Positions 54,328 to 62,704 of a stretch of 64,000 nucleotides of DNA are shown one piece after another. The stretch lies in assembly GCF_028689845.1 (NCBI RefSeq), contig NZ_JAQVCH010000001.1, forward strand, positions 248,001-312,000. The letters are read 5' to 3'. This stretch comes from Flavobacterium sp. Lineage in GTDB: Bacteria > Bacteroidota > Bacteroidia > Flavobacteriales > Flavobacteriaceae. Position numbers and translations under genes: made by a program. Position 1 is the first letter of the stretch; the number at the start of each line of letters is the position of its first letter. Below the pieces are notes generated by a model. That model saw only the letters and a list, made by a program, of their open reading frames with translations. It made no database searches and was not told the origin of the DNA.

Positions 54328-54813
54328 TTATAGATTAAAAGAAGCTCCAATATTAAATTGAAACTGGTTATTTAATTTATCGTAACCGACAGGATTATTT
54401 TTATAAGAGGCAATAGGAATACCTACTTCTGTAAATAAACCAAATCCATCTGAAAAGAAATAACGAATACCCGCATGAGCTCCAAAATTACGTAAACCTA
54501 AATCTAAACCTGGATAAATATCCATATTTGTAGGCAGTTTTAACACATTTCCAATATTGGCACTAAACCGAGCTTTGACGTCAAAATCATCATCAAAATT
54601 AGAGTTGTCACCATCTACACCTAGAAGGTAAGTTGTTTGAAGTCCAATTGAAATGTTTTCACCCAAACCATGGTCATAGGTGAGCATAATTCCAGTAGCA
54701 TGATCTTGAAAATTTGCTCCAACTTGAAATTTTTGATCCCCTTTTCCTTTGTAAGCTTGTGCGTTTGCAAAACCAGCAGTTAGTAATAAACCGAATAGTA
54801 CTATTTTTTTCAT
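54328..54813 (-). CDS. small outer-membrane beta-barrel protein
   Basis: I start this at MKKIVLFGLLLTAGFANAQ, 25 codons inside the longest frame, because that gives a clean signal peptide ending at residue 19 and a promoter motif lies 17 bases upstream. The mature protein (about 142 residues) alternates short hydrophobic strands with Gly/Asp-rich turns and ends in a Phe-rich strand (FQFNIGASFNL), as in eight-stranded barrels. Ligand or function is unknown. The larger frame overlaps the phosphoesterase gene and is unlikely to be used. Confidence 0.75.
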   Translation of the reverse strand: MKKIVLFGLLLTAGFANAQAYKGKGDQKFQVGANFQDHATGIMLTYDHGLGENISIGLQTTYLLGVDGDNSNFDDDFDVKARFSANIGNVLKLPTNMDIYPGLDLGLRNFGAHAGIRYFFSDGFGLFTEVGIPIASYKNNPVGYDKLNNQFQFNIGASFNL

Positions 54814-54829
54814 GATATAAAATTTTTGA

Positions 54830-54837
54830 CAAATATA
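54830..54837 (-). promoter_or_regulatory. Bacteroidota -7 promoter motif for the beta-barrel gene
   Basis: Read on the minus strand this is TATATTTG, an exact TAnnTTTG match 16 bases before the chosen start codon. It supports the shorter start. Confidence 0.5.
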
Positions 54838-54841
54838 AGAA

Positions 54842-55579
54842 TTAATTTCTCCCAATTTCATTTGGATAAAGAACGGGTAAAAGATCACTTTGAAAAAAGG
54901 CTTTTGTTTCTACATTTAAGATAGTTAATGGTCCTTTAAAAGCGGCACCTGTATCTACGTTCCAAACACAAGCTTTATTAACAGGAGTTGTTTGATTTAT
55001 TCGAGTTGTAGGCGTATGACCAATATAAATTTCTGAATATAAGGTAAGCCTTTTCGGATAAAAAACACTATCTTTTTCCATTCTAGGATCCAATGCTAGA
55101 GCAGTTTCCCACAAAGTTCTGTCCCAATAAAAGAGTTCCGGAAAATATTCATAAGCCACTCCGTGACTATTGGTAAAGCCAGCATGAATAAAAAGACGGT
55201 TTTCAGCGTCGATATAGTAATCTTGAAGCGATTTTAAAAAAGCAATATGAGCTTGTTTTTTTTCTATAGAAACTGTGGAATAGGCTTTAACGGTTGCTTC
55301 GCCACCATGTTTGAACCACATGTCTTCGTCAATGTTTTTATTGCCATTGTCCATCCAATCTAAAACAAGTTCATCGTGATTTCCACGAATAAAAATGCAC
55401 TTTTGACGTTCTCCTAACTGAATCAAAAAATCAATTACTTGTGGCGATTCACTCCAGCCATCTACATAATCACCTAAAAAAACCAAAGTATCTTCAGGTT
55501 GTACCGAAGCTTTCGCTAACACTTGTTCTACCGCTTTTAAACCTCCGTGAATGTCGCCAATGACGTATGTTTTACTCAT
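54842..55579 (-). CDS. PPP-type metallophosphoesterase
   Basis: This 245-residue cytosolic phosphatase has the metal-binding motifs GDIHGG (residues 8-13), GDYVDGWSE (near 36) and RGNHDE (near 69), then a late histidine segment IGHTPTTR. The pattern is that of serine/threonine protein phosphatase-like or diadenosine tetraphosphatase-like enzymes; substrate cannot be told. A TACCTTTG promoter motif lies just upstream. Confidence 0.9.
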   Translation of the reverse strand: MSKTYVIGDIHGGLKAVEQVLAKASVQPEDTLVFLGDYVDGWSESPQVIDFLIQLGERQKCIFIRGNHDELVLDWMDNGNKNIDEDMWFKHGGEATVKAYSTVSIEKKQAHIAFLKSLQDYYIDAENRLFIHAGFTNSHGVAYEYFPELFYWDRTLWETALALDPRMEKDSVFYPKRLTLYSEIYIGHTPTTRINQTTPVNKACVWNVDTGAAFKGPLTILNVETKAFFQSDLLPVLYPNEIGRN

Positions 55580-55599
55580 AATTATTTTTAAAAACCTTG

Positions 55600-55607
55600 C
55601 AAAGGTA
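55600..55607 (-). promoter_or_regulatory. Bacteroidota -7 promoter motif for the metallophosphoesterase gene
   Basis: Read on the minus strand this is TACCTTTG, an exact TAnnTTTG match 20 bases before the start codon. Confidence 0.5.
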
Positions 55608-55724
55608 TCATTTTTAGATTAAAAGAGTTTACTGCTGTAATTCAGAACAGTTGAAGTGAAAATAATTTTATAAAATAACTCATCGTCTTTTTATTTTAAA
55701 AATTATTCTAAAAACTTCCTATTC

Positions 55725-56873
55725 TTACTCGTTTCTATCATATTTCACCTTTCTTAAAATTCGCATGGTTTCTTTAAAATTAGTATAAACCATCGAGTTT
55801 CCAATCATTTTTAAAAACGGTTTGGCATCAATTAATTTTTGTTTGGCTTCTTCAAATCCGTTTAAGTAACAAATCATTAAGGTGGAAGGCAAATTCAAAC
55901 TGTCTTTAAGCTCATTTTCTGATAAAATCATGCCTTTTTGTATCTTTTGAAGCAACGCCAAATGGGCATTATAAATATGAAACATCATCTTGCGATTATA
56001 CTGTGGCGGATCAAATAAAAAAGTGGTTTCTATTTTATAATAGCCATTGTCAAAAAAAGTAAGGGTTTGTTTTTCTAACGGATAATAACTCGTTTTGTCA
56101 TTCAAACCCAAAGGAACATATTCGGTGATTGAAAAAGTATGGTCATCATAATCAATCGTTACTTCATCAAAAGCTGAATAAAACAATTTAACTTGTTCAT
56201 TAATTAATTCGACATCAACTCTGGAATAAAAAATTTTGTCGCGAATTCGTTTTTTTGTTCCCGCCCAACAAACTACAAAAAGCTCTTTAAAAACTAAATA
56301 GTTGGTGGTCATGTCTTTGTGACGATGATTCATAAAGTCCAATACACTTTCTAGCGTATGCGAAATACTGTTTCTCGAACTATTTTCAATCCCGATAACG
56401 GTTTCAGTATTCAATTTTGAAAACGGAATTTTATCCTGAGTGGGAATGGAATTGCTACCGCGACGAATAAAAATACTGCGAGGGGAAATGGTGTAAATTC
56501 CTTTTTTGAAGGCCGATATTTTAGAATTCGAACGAATTGTAACCAAACCTACTACCTTATCTTTTGGTAAATTAGGAAAAGGCACATTTTCATATTGAAT
56601 TTTAGGCGGATTTTCTAAATAAGCATTGACTAAATTTTGAATCCGGCTATCATCAAAAAAATCATTGCCACGAATTTCATTATCTTGGTCTTCTACACCT
56701 ACCACAATATAGGAATTGTTTGAAGGATTGGAATTGGACAACGCACAAATATGTTTTAAAAACTTGGCCTTGCCCTCTATCGTATGAAGGTTTAATTGTC
56801 GTTTTTTATCATAAAAACTATTCTCATCATGATGAGCTAATAAGTTTTTGATAAGTAAACGTTTGTTAATCAT
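55725..56873 (-). CDS. Schlafen AlbA_2-like domain protein
   Basis: Residues about 15-150 resemble the AlbA_2 (Schlafen-type) domain: FLKHICALSNSNPSNNSYIV followed by VGVEDQDNEIRGNDFFDDSR, the nucleotide/nucleic-acid-binding core. The C-terminal 200 residues are rich in aromatic and basic residues and have no family that I can name. At 382 residues it is a mid-length member. Such proteins are often annotated as ATP-binding or transcriptional regulators, and some relatives act in antiviral defence. No defence genes adjoin it; neighbours are ordinary enzymes. Confidence 0.72.
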   Translation of the reverse strand: MINKRLLIKNLLAHHDENSFYDKKRQLNLHTIEGKAKFLKHICALSNSNPSNNSYIVVGVEDQDNEIRGNDFFDDSRIQNLVNAYLENPPKIQYENVPFPNLPKDKVVGLVTIRSNSKISAFKKGIYTISPRSIFIRRGSNSIPTQDKIPFSKLNTETVIGIENSSRNSISHTLESVLDFMNHRHKDMTTNYLVFKELFVVCWAGTKKRIRDKIFYSRVDVELINEQVKLFYSAFDEVTIDYDDHTFSITEYVPLGLNDKTSYYPLEKQTLTFFDNGYYKIETTFLFDPPQYNRKMMFHIYNAHLALLQKIQKGMILSENELKDSLNLPSTLMICYLNGFEEAKQKLIDAKPFLKMIGNSMVYTNFKETMRILRKVKYDRNE

Positions 56874-56892
56874 TTTTTTAATTTTAAGTCGC

Positions 56893-56955
56893 AGTCGCAG
56901 TTTTCAGTGACCAATAATGGAAATTATCCTTTTGCGACACCTAAAAACTGCGACT
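56893..56955. repeat. dispersed palindromic repeat, copy 1
   Basis: AGTCGCAGTTTT (56893-56904) and AAAACTGCGACT (56944-56955) are a perfect 12-bp inverted repeat. The left arm lies in CAGTCGCAGTTTTCAGT, a 17-mer that also occurs inverted in the element at 59090-59154. It fills most of the gap between two minus-strand genes. Confidence 0.7.
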
Positions 56956-56964
56956 ATAAACTTA

Positions 56965-57834
56965 TTAAGGCACTCGATGTCCCATACTTTCTGTCCAAAT
57001 TTCAAACCAATCTTCTCGATCCATTTGAATTTCGCTTGCTTTTTTTAATTGTTGAATGCGACCAATATTTACCGTTCCCGCTAACGGAATGACTTTAGTT
57101 GGATGTTGCATCAACCAAGTTAATAAAAGTAAGTCGGAGCCCACTTCATATTTTTCTACTAAGCGAACAAATAGTTTTTTTAAACGTCGTGTTTGCTCCG
57201 TATCTTCTCTAAAAACCGTTCCTAACGGATTCCAAGCCATGGGTGTGATTTGATGTAATTCCATGTGGTCTAAACTTCCGTCAATCATCGGTTCATAATG
57301 GGTAGCCGAAAACTGAATTTGATTATAGGAAACTTTAATTTTCTTTTGAATTAAATCGGTTTGCGAAGGCGTAAAATTCGATAATCCAAAAGATAAAATT
57401 TTGCCGTCTTTTTTTAATTGCTCCACGGCTTCCGCAATTTCATCGGCAACCATTAGCGGACTTGGACGATGAAGTAAAAAAACATCAACATAATCCGTGT
57501 TTAAATTTTTTAAGGAATTTTCAACCGACCATAAAATGTATTTTTTAGAATAATCATAATGTTTGATACGATTTTCTCTGTTTTCACTCACATATTGAAT
57601 ACCACATTTGGTAATCAGTTGAATTTTAGAGCGGTCAATTTTGCTGTTCTTAAAGCCTTTCCCAAAAGTGGCTTCGGTGGTATAACCGCCATAAACATCG
57701 GCAAGATCAAAAGTAGTAATTTGATTTTCATGGCAAACGTGAATCAAGTGAGCCATTTCAGGAGCACTCAAATTTTTGTCCCAGCTACCCCAATTCATGG
57801 TTCCAGCGATAATCGAAGATAAGGTTGTTTTCAT
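56965..57834 (-). CDS. aldo/keto reductase
   Basis: This 289-residue cytosolic NADPH-dependent reductase has a TIM-barrel fold. The catalytic tetrad is visible: Asp and Tyr in FDLADVYGGY (near residue 43), Lys in QLITKCG (near 76) and His in FLLHRPSP (near 124). The C-terminal segment VIPLAGTVNIGRIQQLKKA is the usual cofactor-binding region. It is closest in pattern to YdhF-like reductases. Substrate is unknown. Confidence 0.9.
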   Translation of the reverse strand: MKTTLSSIIAGTMNWGSWDKNLSAPEMAHLIHVCHENQITTFDLADVYGGYTTEATFGKGFKNSKIDRSKIQLITKCGIQYVSENRENRIKHYDYSKKYILWSVENSLKNLNTDYVDVFLLHRPSPLMVADEIAEAVEQLKKDGKILSFGLSNFTPSQTDLIQKKIKVSYNQIQFSATHYEPMIDGSLDHMELHQITPMAWNPLGTVFREDTEQTRRLKKLFVRLVEKYEVGSDLLLLTWLMQHPTKVIPLAGTVNIGRIQQLKKASEIQMDREDWFEIWTESMGHRVP

Positions 57835-58072
57835 TTTTATTATATGCTTTAAATTAAACCAGTGTTTTAAAGAAAGTTAGCTTGTTTTATAGCGGTAAAA
57901 CACAATAGCTTTCTTCAGGTCTTAAAATTATAAAAACTAAATCACAAATCACTCTTAAAACCAATGTTTTCAGGGAACTTTTAACGGTATGTTAACATCT
58001 TGAAAGGAATAAAATTTTCAATTTGCACTGTTTTAAATTGTAAAGTAAATTTGAGCTTTTAAAAAATAAATT
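57835..58072. other. divergent intergenic region with a hairpin
   Basis: AAGAAAG (57870-57876) pairs with CTTTCTT (57909-57915), and inside it GTTTTA (57884-57889) pairs with TAAAAC (57896-57901), giving an interrupted 46-base hairpin between the divergent aldo/keto reductase and Bat operon genes. The right end holds the Bat operon promoter. No coding frame is convincing. Confidence 0.5.
58022..58053 (+). promoter_or_regulatory. full Bacteroidota promoter of the Bat operon
   Basis: TTTG at 58022-58025 and TAAATTTG at 58046-58053 are separated by 20 bases, a good fit to the Bacteroidota -33/-7 promoter (TTG, 17-23 bases, TAnnTTTG). The ATG of the MoxR gene follows 19 bases later. Confidence 0.7.
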
Positions 58073-59077
58073 ATGGAAGAAAATACATCCACGCTAGACA
58101 TTAGAGCAATCAATGAAAAAATTGAACGAGAAAGTGCGTTTATTGATTTATTGACCTATGAAATGAACAAAGTTATTGTGGGACAAAAACACATGATTGA
58201 ACGATTACTAATCGGTCTTTTGGGACAAGGCCACGTTTTGTTAGAAGGTGTTCCTGGCTTAGCCAAAACCTTGGCAATCAACACCCTTGCTCAAGCGGTG
58301 CAAGGTTCTTTTAGCAGAATTCAATTTACGCCCGATTTACTTCCTGCCGATGTGGTGGGAACCATGATTTTTAACATGAAACAAAATGAGTTTTCTATCA
58401 AAAAAGGACCCATTTTTGCCAATTTCGTTTTAGCGGATGAGATAAACCGAGCTCCTGCTAAAGTGCAATCTGCTCTTTTAGAGGCGATGCAAGAAAAACA
58501 GGTAACCATTGGCGATACCACTTTCAAGTTAGACAAACCGTTTTTAGTGCTTGCTACGCAAAATCCAATTGAGCAAGAAGGAACATATCCTTTGCCAGAA
58601 GCACAAGTGGATCGTTTTATGTTGAAAACAGTGATTGATTATCCAAAAATGGAAGACGAGCGAATGGTTGTTCGTCAAAATTTAAAAGGAAGTTATGAAA
58701 AAGTAAATGCAGTTATTTCTGTTGATCAAATTCTCCGAGCCCAAGAAGCGGTTCGTGAGGTGTATATGGACGAAAAAATTGAGAAATACATTTTAGATAT
58801 TATTTTTGCAACCCGATTTCCTGAAAGATATAAACTAGAAAGTCTAAAACCGTTAATAAGTTTTGGTTCTTCTCCTCGAGGAAGCATCAATTTGGCTACA
58901 GCCGCAAAATGTTATGCTTTTATCAAACGCCGCGGTTATGTAATTCCAGAAGATGTGCGTGCTGTGGTTCATGATGTATTGCGTCACCGAATTGGTCTAA
59001 CGTATGAAGCCGAAGCCGAAAACGTAACCACGGTAGAAATTATCAATAAGATTGTAAACGAGATTGAAGTACCTTAA
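58073..59077 (+). CDS. MoxR family AAA+ ATPase
   Basis: This 334-residue cytosolic ATPase probably acts as a chaperone for the von Willebrand-factor-A proteins encoded downstream. Walker A GVPGLAKT is at residues 59-66, Walker B with Asp122-Glu123 is in FVLADEINRAP, sensor 1 is in VLATQNPIEQEGT near residue 165, and the C-terminal lid follows FGSSPRGSINLA. It is the first gene of the Bat (aerotolerance) operon and has its own clear promoter. Confidence 0.93.
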   Translation: MEENTSTLDIRAINEKIERESAFIDLLTYEMNKVIVGQKHMIERLLIGLLGQGHVLLEGVPGLAKTLAINTLAQAVQGSFSRIQFTPDLLPADVVGTMIFNMKQNEFSIKKGPIFANFVLADEINRAPAKVQSALLEAMQEKQVTIGDTTFKLDKPFLVLATQNPIEQEGTYPLPEAQVDRFMLKTVIDYPKMEDERMVVRQNLKGSYEKVNAVISVDQILRAQEAVREVYMDEKIEKYILDIIFATRFPERYKLESLKPLISFGSSPRGSINLATAAKCYAFIKRRGYVIPEDVRAVVHDVLRHRIGLTYEAEAENVTTVEIINKIVNEIEVP

Positions 59078-59089
59078 TTTAGTTTTCAG

Positions 59090-59154
59090 TTTTCAGTCTC
59101 AGTTTTCAGTTTAAACTGGGAAGCAACTCTGACTGAAAACTGCGACTGAAAACT
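59090..59154. repeat. dispersed palindromic repeat, copy 2
   Basis: The left arm (59090-59110, two TTTTCAGT boxes around CTC) and right arm (59132-59152, two ACTGAAAA boxes around CTGCG) form a 21-bp inverted repeat with one mismatch. The right arm is the reverse complement of CAGTCGCAGTTTTCAGT, shared with 56892-56908. It lies inside the Bat operon between moxR and the DUF58 gene. Confidence 0.75.
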
Positions 59155-59161
59155 AGACACA

Positions 59162-60028
59162 ATGGAAACCAAAGATTTACTTAAAAAAGTACGAAAAATA
59201 GAAATCAAAACCCGAAGATTGAGCGATCATATCTTTTCGGGCGAATACCATACGTCGTTTAAAGGACGAGGGATGACTTTTTCTGAAGTGCGACAGTATC
59301 AGTTTGGCGACGATGTTCGAGCTATTGATTGGAATGTAACTGCTCGCTATAACGAGCCTTATATCAAAGTTTTTGAAGAAGAACGTGAATTAACTATGAT
59401 GTTGATGGTTGATATTTCTGGCTCAGAAAGTTTTGGAACAAAAAACCAGTTGAAAAGCGAAATTGTAACAGAAATTGCAGCAACCATGGCTTTTTCGGCA
59501 ACACAGAACAATGATAAAATTGGTTTGATTTTATTTTCTGATGAAATAGAATTGTACATTCCTCCTAAAAAAGGAAAATCGCACGTGTTGCGAATTATTC
59601 GTGAATTGATTGAATTTCAGCCTAAAAGCAGAAGAACAAACCTTTCACAAGCCTTAAAGTTTTTGTCGAATGTGATGAAAAAGAAAGCGATTGTGTTTTT
59701 GATTTCCGATTTTATGGTAGAAGATCAATATGAACAAACGCTCAAAATAGCTGGAAAAAAACATGATATTACCGGAATTCGAGTTTATGATATTCGTGAA
59801 GAAAAAATGCCCAATATCGGAATGGTCAATATGGTAGATGCCGAAACAGGCGAAACGCAATTGATTAACACGGGCTCAAAATCCATTCGATTTGAATATG
59901 AAAAACACTATCATCAACAAGTTGATTATTTTAAAGACACGTTTTCTCGTTGTGGCTCTGGTGTTGTAAACACGCGAGTGGATGAAAGTTATGTGACCAA
60001 ACTATTAAGTTATTTTAAATCAAGATAA
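59162..60028 (+). CDS. DUF58 domain protein of the Bat operon
   Basis: This 288-residue protein has a conserved N-terminal block (RRLSDHIFSGEYHTSFKGRG and DVRAIDWNVTARYNEPYIK) and then a vWA-like domain with MMLMVDISGSESFG near residue 82, whose Asp-x-Ser-x-Ser resembles a metal-ion-dependent adhesion site. It is cytosolic or peripheral and typically partners with MoxR. It lies downstream of a palindromic repeat in the same transcript. Confidence 0.9.
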   Translation: METKDLLKKVRKIEIKTRRLSDHIFSGEYHTSFKGRGMTFSEVRQYQFGDDVRAIDWNVTARYNEPYIKVFEEERELTMMLMVDISGSESFGTKNQLKSEIVTEIAATMAFSATQNNDKIGLILFSDEIELYIPPKKGKSHVLRIIRELIEFQPKSRRTNLSQALKFLSNVMKKKAIVFLISDFMVEDQYEQTLKIAGKKHDITGIRVYDIREEKMPNIGMVNMVDAETGETQLINTGSKSIRFEYEKHYHQQVDYFKDTFSRCGSGVVNTRVDESYVTKLLSYFKSR

Positions 60029-60076
60029 AACAGCACAATAAGCTAATTCAATATTGAAAATGCTTTGAATAACAAA

Positions 60077-61699
60077 ATGAAAAATAAAGTAGTACTCTTC
60101 TTTTTTATGTTTACGTCGGTTCTTTTTGCACAACCAAAAAGAGTCAGTTCTTCCGTGGATAGCACAAAAGTTAAAATTGGAGCACAAATCAATTTGACTT
60201 TAAAAACAACGGTTGACACCCTTTCTAAAGTAAAGTTTCCTGACGCAAAACTTTTTGGAAGATTGGAAGTGTTAGAAAGTTATCCGGTGGATACCATCAA
60301 AGAAAACTTTAAATTCCAACTCATCAAAAAATATGGTCTAACACAATTTGATAGCGGAAAATTTGTGATTCCTTCCTTACAAGTAATCATTAATTCCAAG
60401 CCATTTTTTACGGACAGTATTCCGGTTGAAATTTTAAATGTAGCTGTCGATACGCTCAAACAACCACTTTATGATATTAAAGAGATTACTCAAGTAAAAA
60501 GTGTGGGTTGGCCATGGTGGGTTTATCTTTTAATTGCAATTGTTTTGGGCGGTTTAGGGTATTTGATTTATTATTTAATCAAGAAAAATAAAAAACCAAA
60601 AGAAGAAGAAATACTCTTTGCTTCGCCCATTGAAAAAGCAACGGCTCATTTAAAAACCTTAGAGAATAAAAGTTTAGTAGAACGCGGAGAGGTAAAGGCG
60701 TATTATTCTGAATTGACCGATATTGCCCGTACTTATATTGAAGAAGCCGTTAACATTCCAGCCATGGAAAGTACGACTGATGAATTAATTGCCGCTTTTA
60801 AAATAGCAATTTTAAAAAAGAAATTATCCTTAACGGATGAAACCATTCAACATTTAGAACGTGTTTTAAAACAAGCAGATTTAGTAAAATTTGCCAAATC
60901 AAAACCACTAGATTACGAAATTCAAGACGATAAAATTAAAATTGAAAAAACCATTTTTAAAATCCATCAATCTATTCCAGAAGAAGTGGAAGACGACGAA
61001 GTAGATTATGAGAATTTAAACGCTCTAAACCTTGAAAAATTAGCCAGAAAAAAACGAAAACGTAAAATTACAACCATTGCTTTATCGGCTGTTTTTGTGC
61101 TTTTTCTATCGGTTGCCATTTTAGTAGTAACGAAAGGATTTGATTTTGTAAAAGATAAAATAATCGGTCATCCAACCAAAGAATTGCTTGAAGGGGAATG
61201 GGTTTTGAGCGAGTATGGAAATCCCGCCATTAAAATTGAAACACCAAAAGTATTGACGCGTATGGATGTTTCAACGTACTTAAATAAGGAAACCGCTTCG
61301 TTGATGAAAGACATTCAAATGTTTGGATACGGAAGTTTGTTAAGCGATTATTATGTGATGATTTTAACTAGCAAATACAAACAAGAAATAGAAGTCGATT
61401 TAAATGTTGCGATGGAAGGTTCTTTAAAAATGATGGAAGCTAGAGGAGCTCAAAATATTTTATTAAAACAAGAAGAATTTAGTTCTAAAGAAGGCTTTAA
61501 AGGGTTAAGAGGATTTGGAACGATGACAATTATAGACCCAATTACAAAAAAAAGCCGCAAAACGTATTATGAATTAATTTATTTTGCTCAAGAAGGCGGA
61601 TTGCAACAAATAATGGTTTTACATGAAGAAGGAGATGAACCGGCCAATGAAATAACCGAACGTATTATGAATTCGGTAGAAATTGCAAAAATGAAATAA
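60077..61699 (+). CDS. Bat operon membrane protein with BatD-like N-terminus and unknown C-terminal domain
   Basis: From the ATG at 60077 (a TTG lies four codons upstream) this is a 540-residue protein: a signal peptide ending at LFAQ, an extracytoplasmic beta-rich domain to about residue 145, a membrane helix (WWVYLLIAIVLGGLGYLIYYL), a cytoplasmic helical part resembling the DUF4381 region, a second membrane helix near residues 340-360, and an extracytoplasmic C-terminal domain of about 160 residues (GEWVLSEYGNPAIK onward). The position between the DUF58 protein and batA suggests a membrane anchor for the Bat complex. I cannot name the C-terminal domain. Confidence 0.72.
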   Translation: MKNKVVLFFFMFTSVLFAQPKRVSSSVDSTKVKIGAQINLTLKTTVDTLSKVKFPDAKLFGRLEVLESYPVDTIKENFKFQLIKKYGLTQFDSGKFVIPSLQVIINSKPFFTDSIPVEILNVAVDTLKQPLYDIKEITQVKSVGWPWWVYLLIAIVLGGLGYLIYYLIKKNKKPKEEEILFASPIEKATAHLKTLENKSLVERGEVKAYYSELTDIARTYIEEAVNIPAMESTTDELIAAFKIAILKKKLSLTDETIQHLERVLKQADLVKFAKSKPLDYEIQDDKIKIEKTIFKIHQSIPEEVEDDEVDYENLNALNLEKLARKKRKRKITTIALSAVFVLFLSVAILVVTKGFDFVKDKIIGHPTKELLEGEWVLSEYGNPAIKIETPKVLTRMDVSTYLNKETASLMKDIQMFGYGSLLSDYYVMILTSKYKQEIEVDLNVAMEGSLKMMEARGAQNILLKQEEFSSKEGFKGLRGFGTMTIIDPITKKSRKTYYELIYFAQEGGLQQIMVLHEEGDEPANEITERIMNSVEIAKMK

Positions 61700-61701
61700 C
61701 C

Positions 61702-62703
61702 ATGGAAAACATTACTTTTTTACATCCGCAGTTTTTTTGGTTATTTACGTTGTTACCCATTGCAATTGCTTGGCATATATGGAAAAGAAATCAACAAACA
61801 GCCACTTTAAAAATAAGTTCACTTAAAGGATTTCAAATGAAGAGTTCCGTTTTACCAAAATTGAAACCGATTCTTTTTGTATTGCGTTTACTGGCTTTAA
61901 GTTTTATTATCATCGCTTTAGCGAGACCAAGAACCGTAGATGTGAGCAACAAAACTAAAACGACTCGCGGAATTGACATTGTGATTGCTGTTGACGTTTC
62001 TGGAAGTATGTTGGCTAAAGATTTAAAACCAAACCGGTTAGAATCACTTAAAAAAGTAGCAGTCAATTTTGTGGATGGTAGACCTAATGATCGCTTTGGA
62101 ATTGTGGTATATGCAGCCGAAAGCTATACCAAAACGCCAGTAACCAGCGACAAATCAGTTGTGATAAATGCGATAAAAGACATTCAATATGACAACGTCA
62201 TTAAAGACGGTACTGGAATTGGAATGGGACTAGCCACTGCCGTTAACCGATTAAAAGACAGTAAAGCAAAAAGTAAAGTCATCATTTTGTTAACCGATGG
62301 AGTAAATAATGCAGGTTTTATTGAGCCTGAAACAGCAGCTGACATTGCCAGAGAATACGGCATTAAAGTGTACACGATTGGATTAGGAACAAACGGAATG
62401 GCCGAATCCCCGTATGCGTATGCTCCCAATGGTGGATTTTTATTTCGGATGATGCCTGTTGAAATTGATGAAGTTTTGATGAAATCTATTGCAAAAAAAA
62501 CAGACGGAAAATATTTTAGAGCAACAAACAATAGCAAGTTAGAAGCTATTTATGGCGAAATCAATAAATTAGAGACCACTGAAATTGAAGAGCAAAAATT
62601 TTATAATTACGACGAAAAATTTAGACCCTTAATATGGATTGCAGGTTTATTGTTATTAATTGAAATTTTAGCCAGACAAACTATTTTTAGAAGTTTTATA
62701 TAA
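61702..62703 (+). CDS. batA: BatA-like von Willebrand factor A membrane protein
   Basis: This 333-residue protein has N-terminal membrane helices (residues about 9-25 and 56-75), a vWA domain with an intact metal-ion-dependent adhesion site (Asp98-x-Ser100-x-Ser102 in VDVSGSMLA) and the later TDGVNNAG motif, and a C-terminal membrane helix. Bat proteins were linked to oxygen tolerance in Bacteroides; the molecular role is uncertain. It lies two bases after the previous gene and one base before batB. Confidence 0.9.
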   Translation: MENITFLHPQFFWLFTLLPIAIAWHIWKRNQQTATLKISSLKGFQMKSSVLPKLKPILFVLRLLALSFIIIALARPRTVDVSNKTKTTRGIDIVIAVDVSGSMLAKDLKPNRLESLKKVAVNFVDGRPNDRFGIVVYAAESYTKTPVTSDKSVVINAIKDIQYDNVIKDGTGIGMGLATAVNRLKDSKAKSKVIILLTDGVNNAGFIEPETAADIAREYGIKVYTIGLGTNGMAESPYAYAPNGGFLFRMMPVEIDEVLMKSIAKKTDGKYFRATNNSKLEAIYGEINKLETTEIEEQKFYNYDEKFRPLIWIAGLLLLIEILARQTIFRSFI

Positions 62704-62704
62704 G

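Noticed and set aside
54814..54888. Upstream extension of the beta-barrel protein by 25 codons.
   Set aside because: It overlaps the phosphoesterase gene, contains the TATATTTG promoter motif and would bury the signal peptide.
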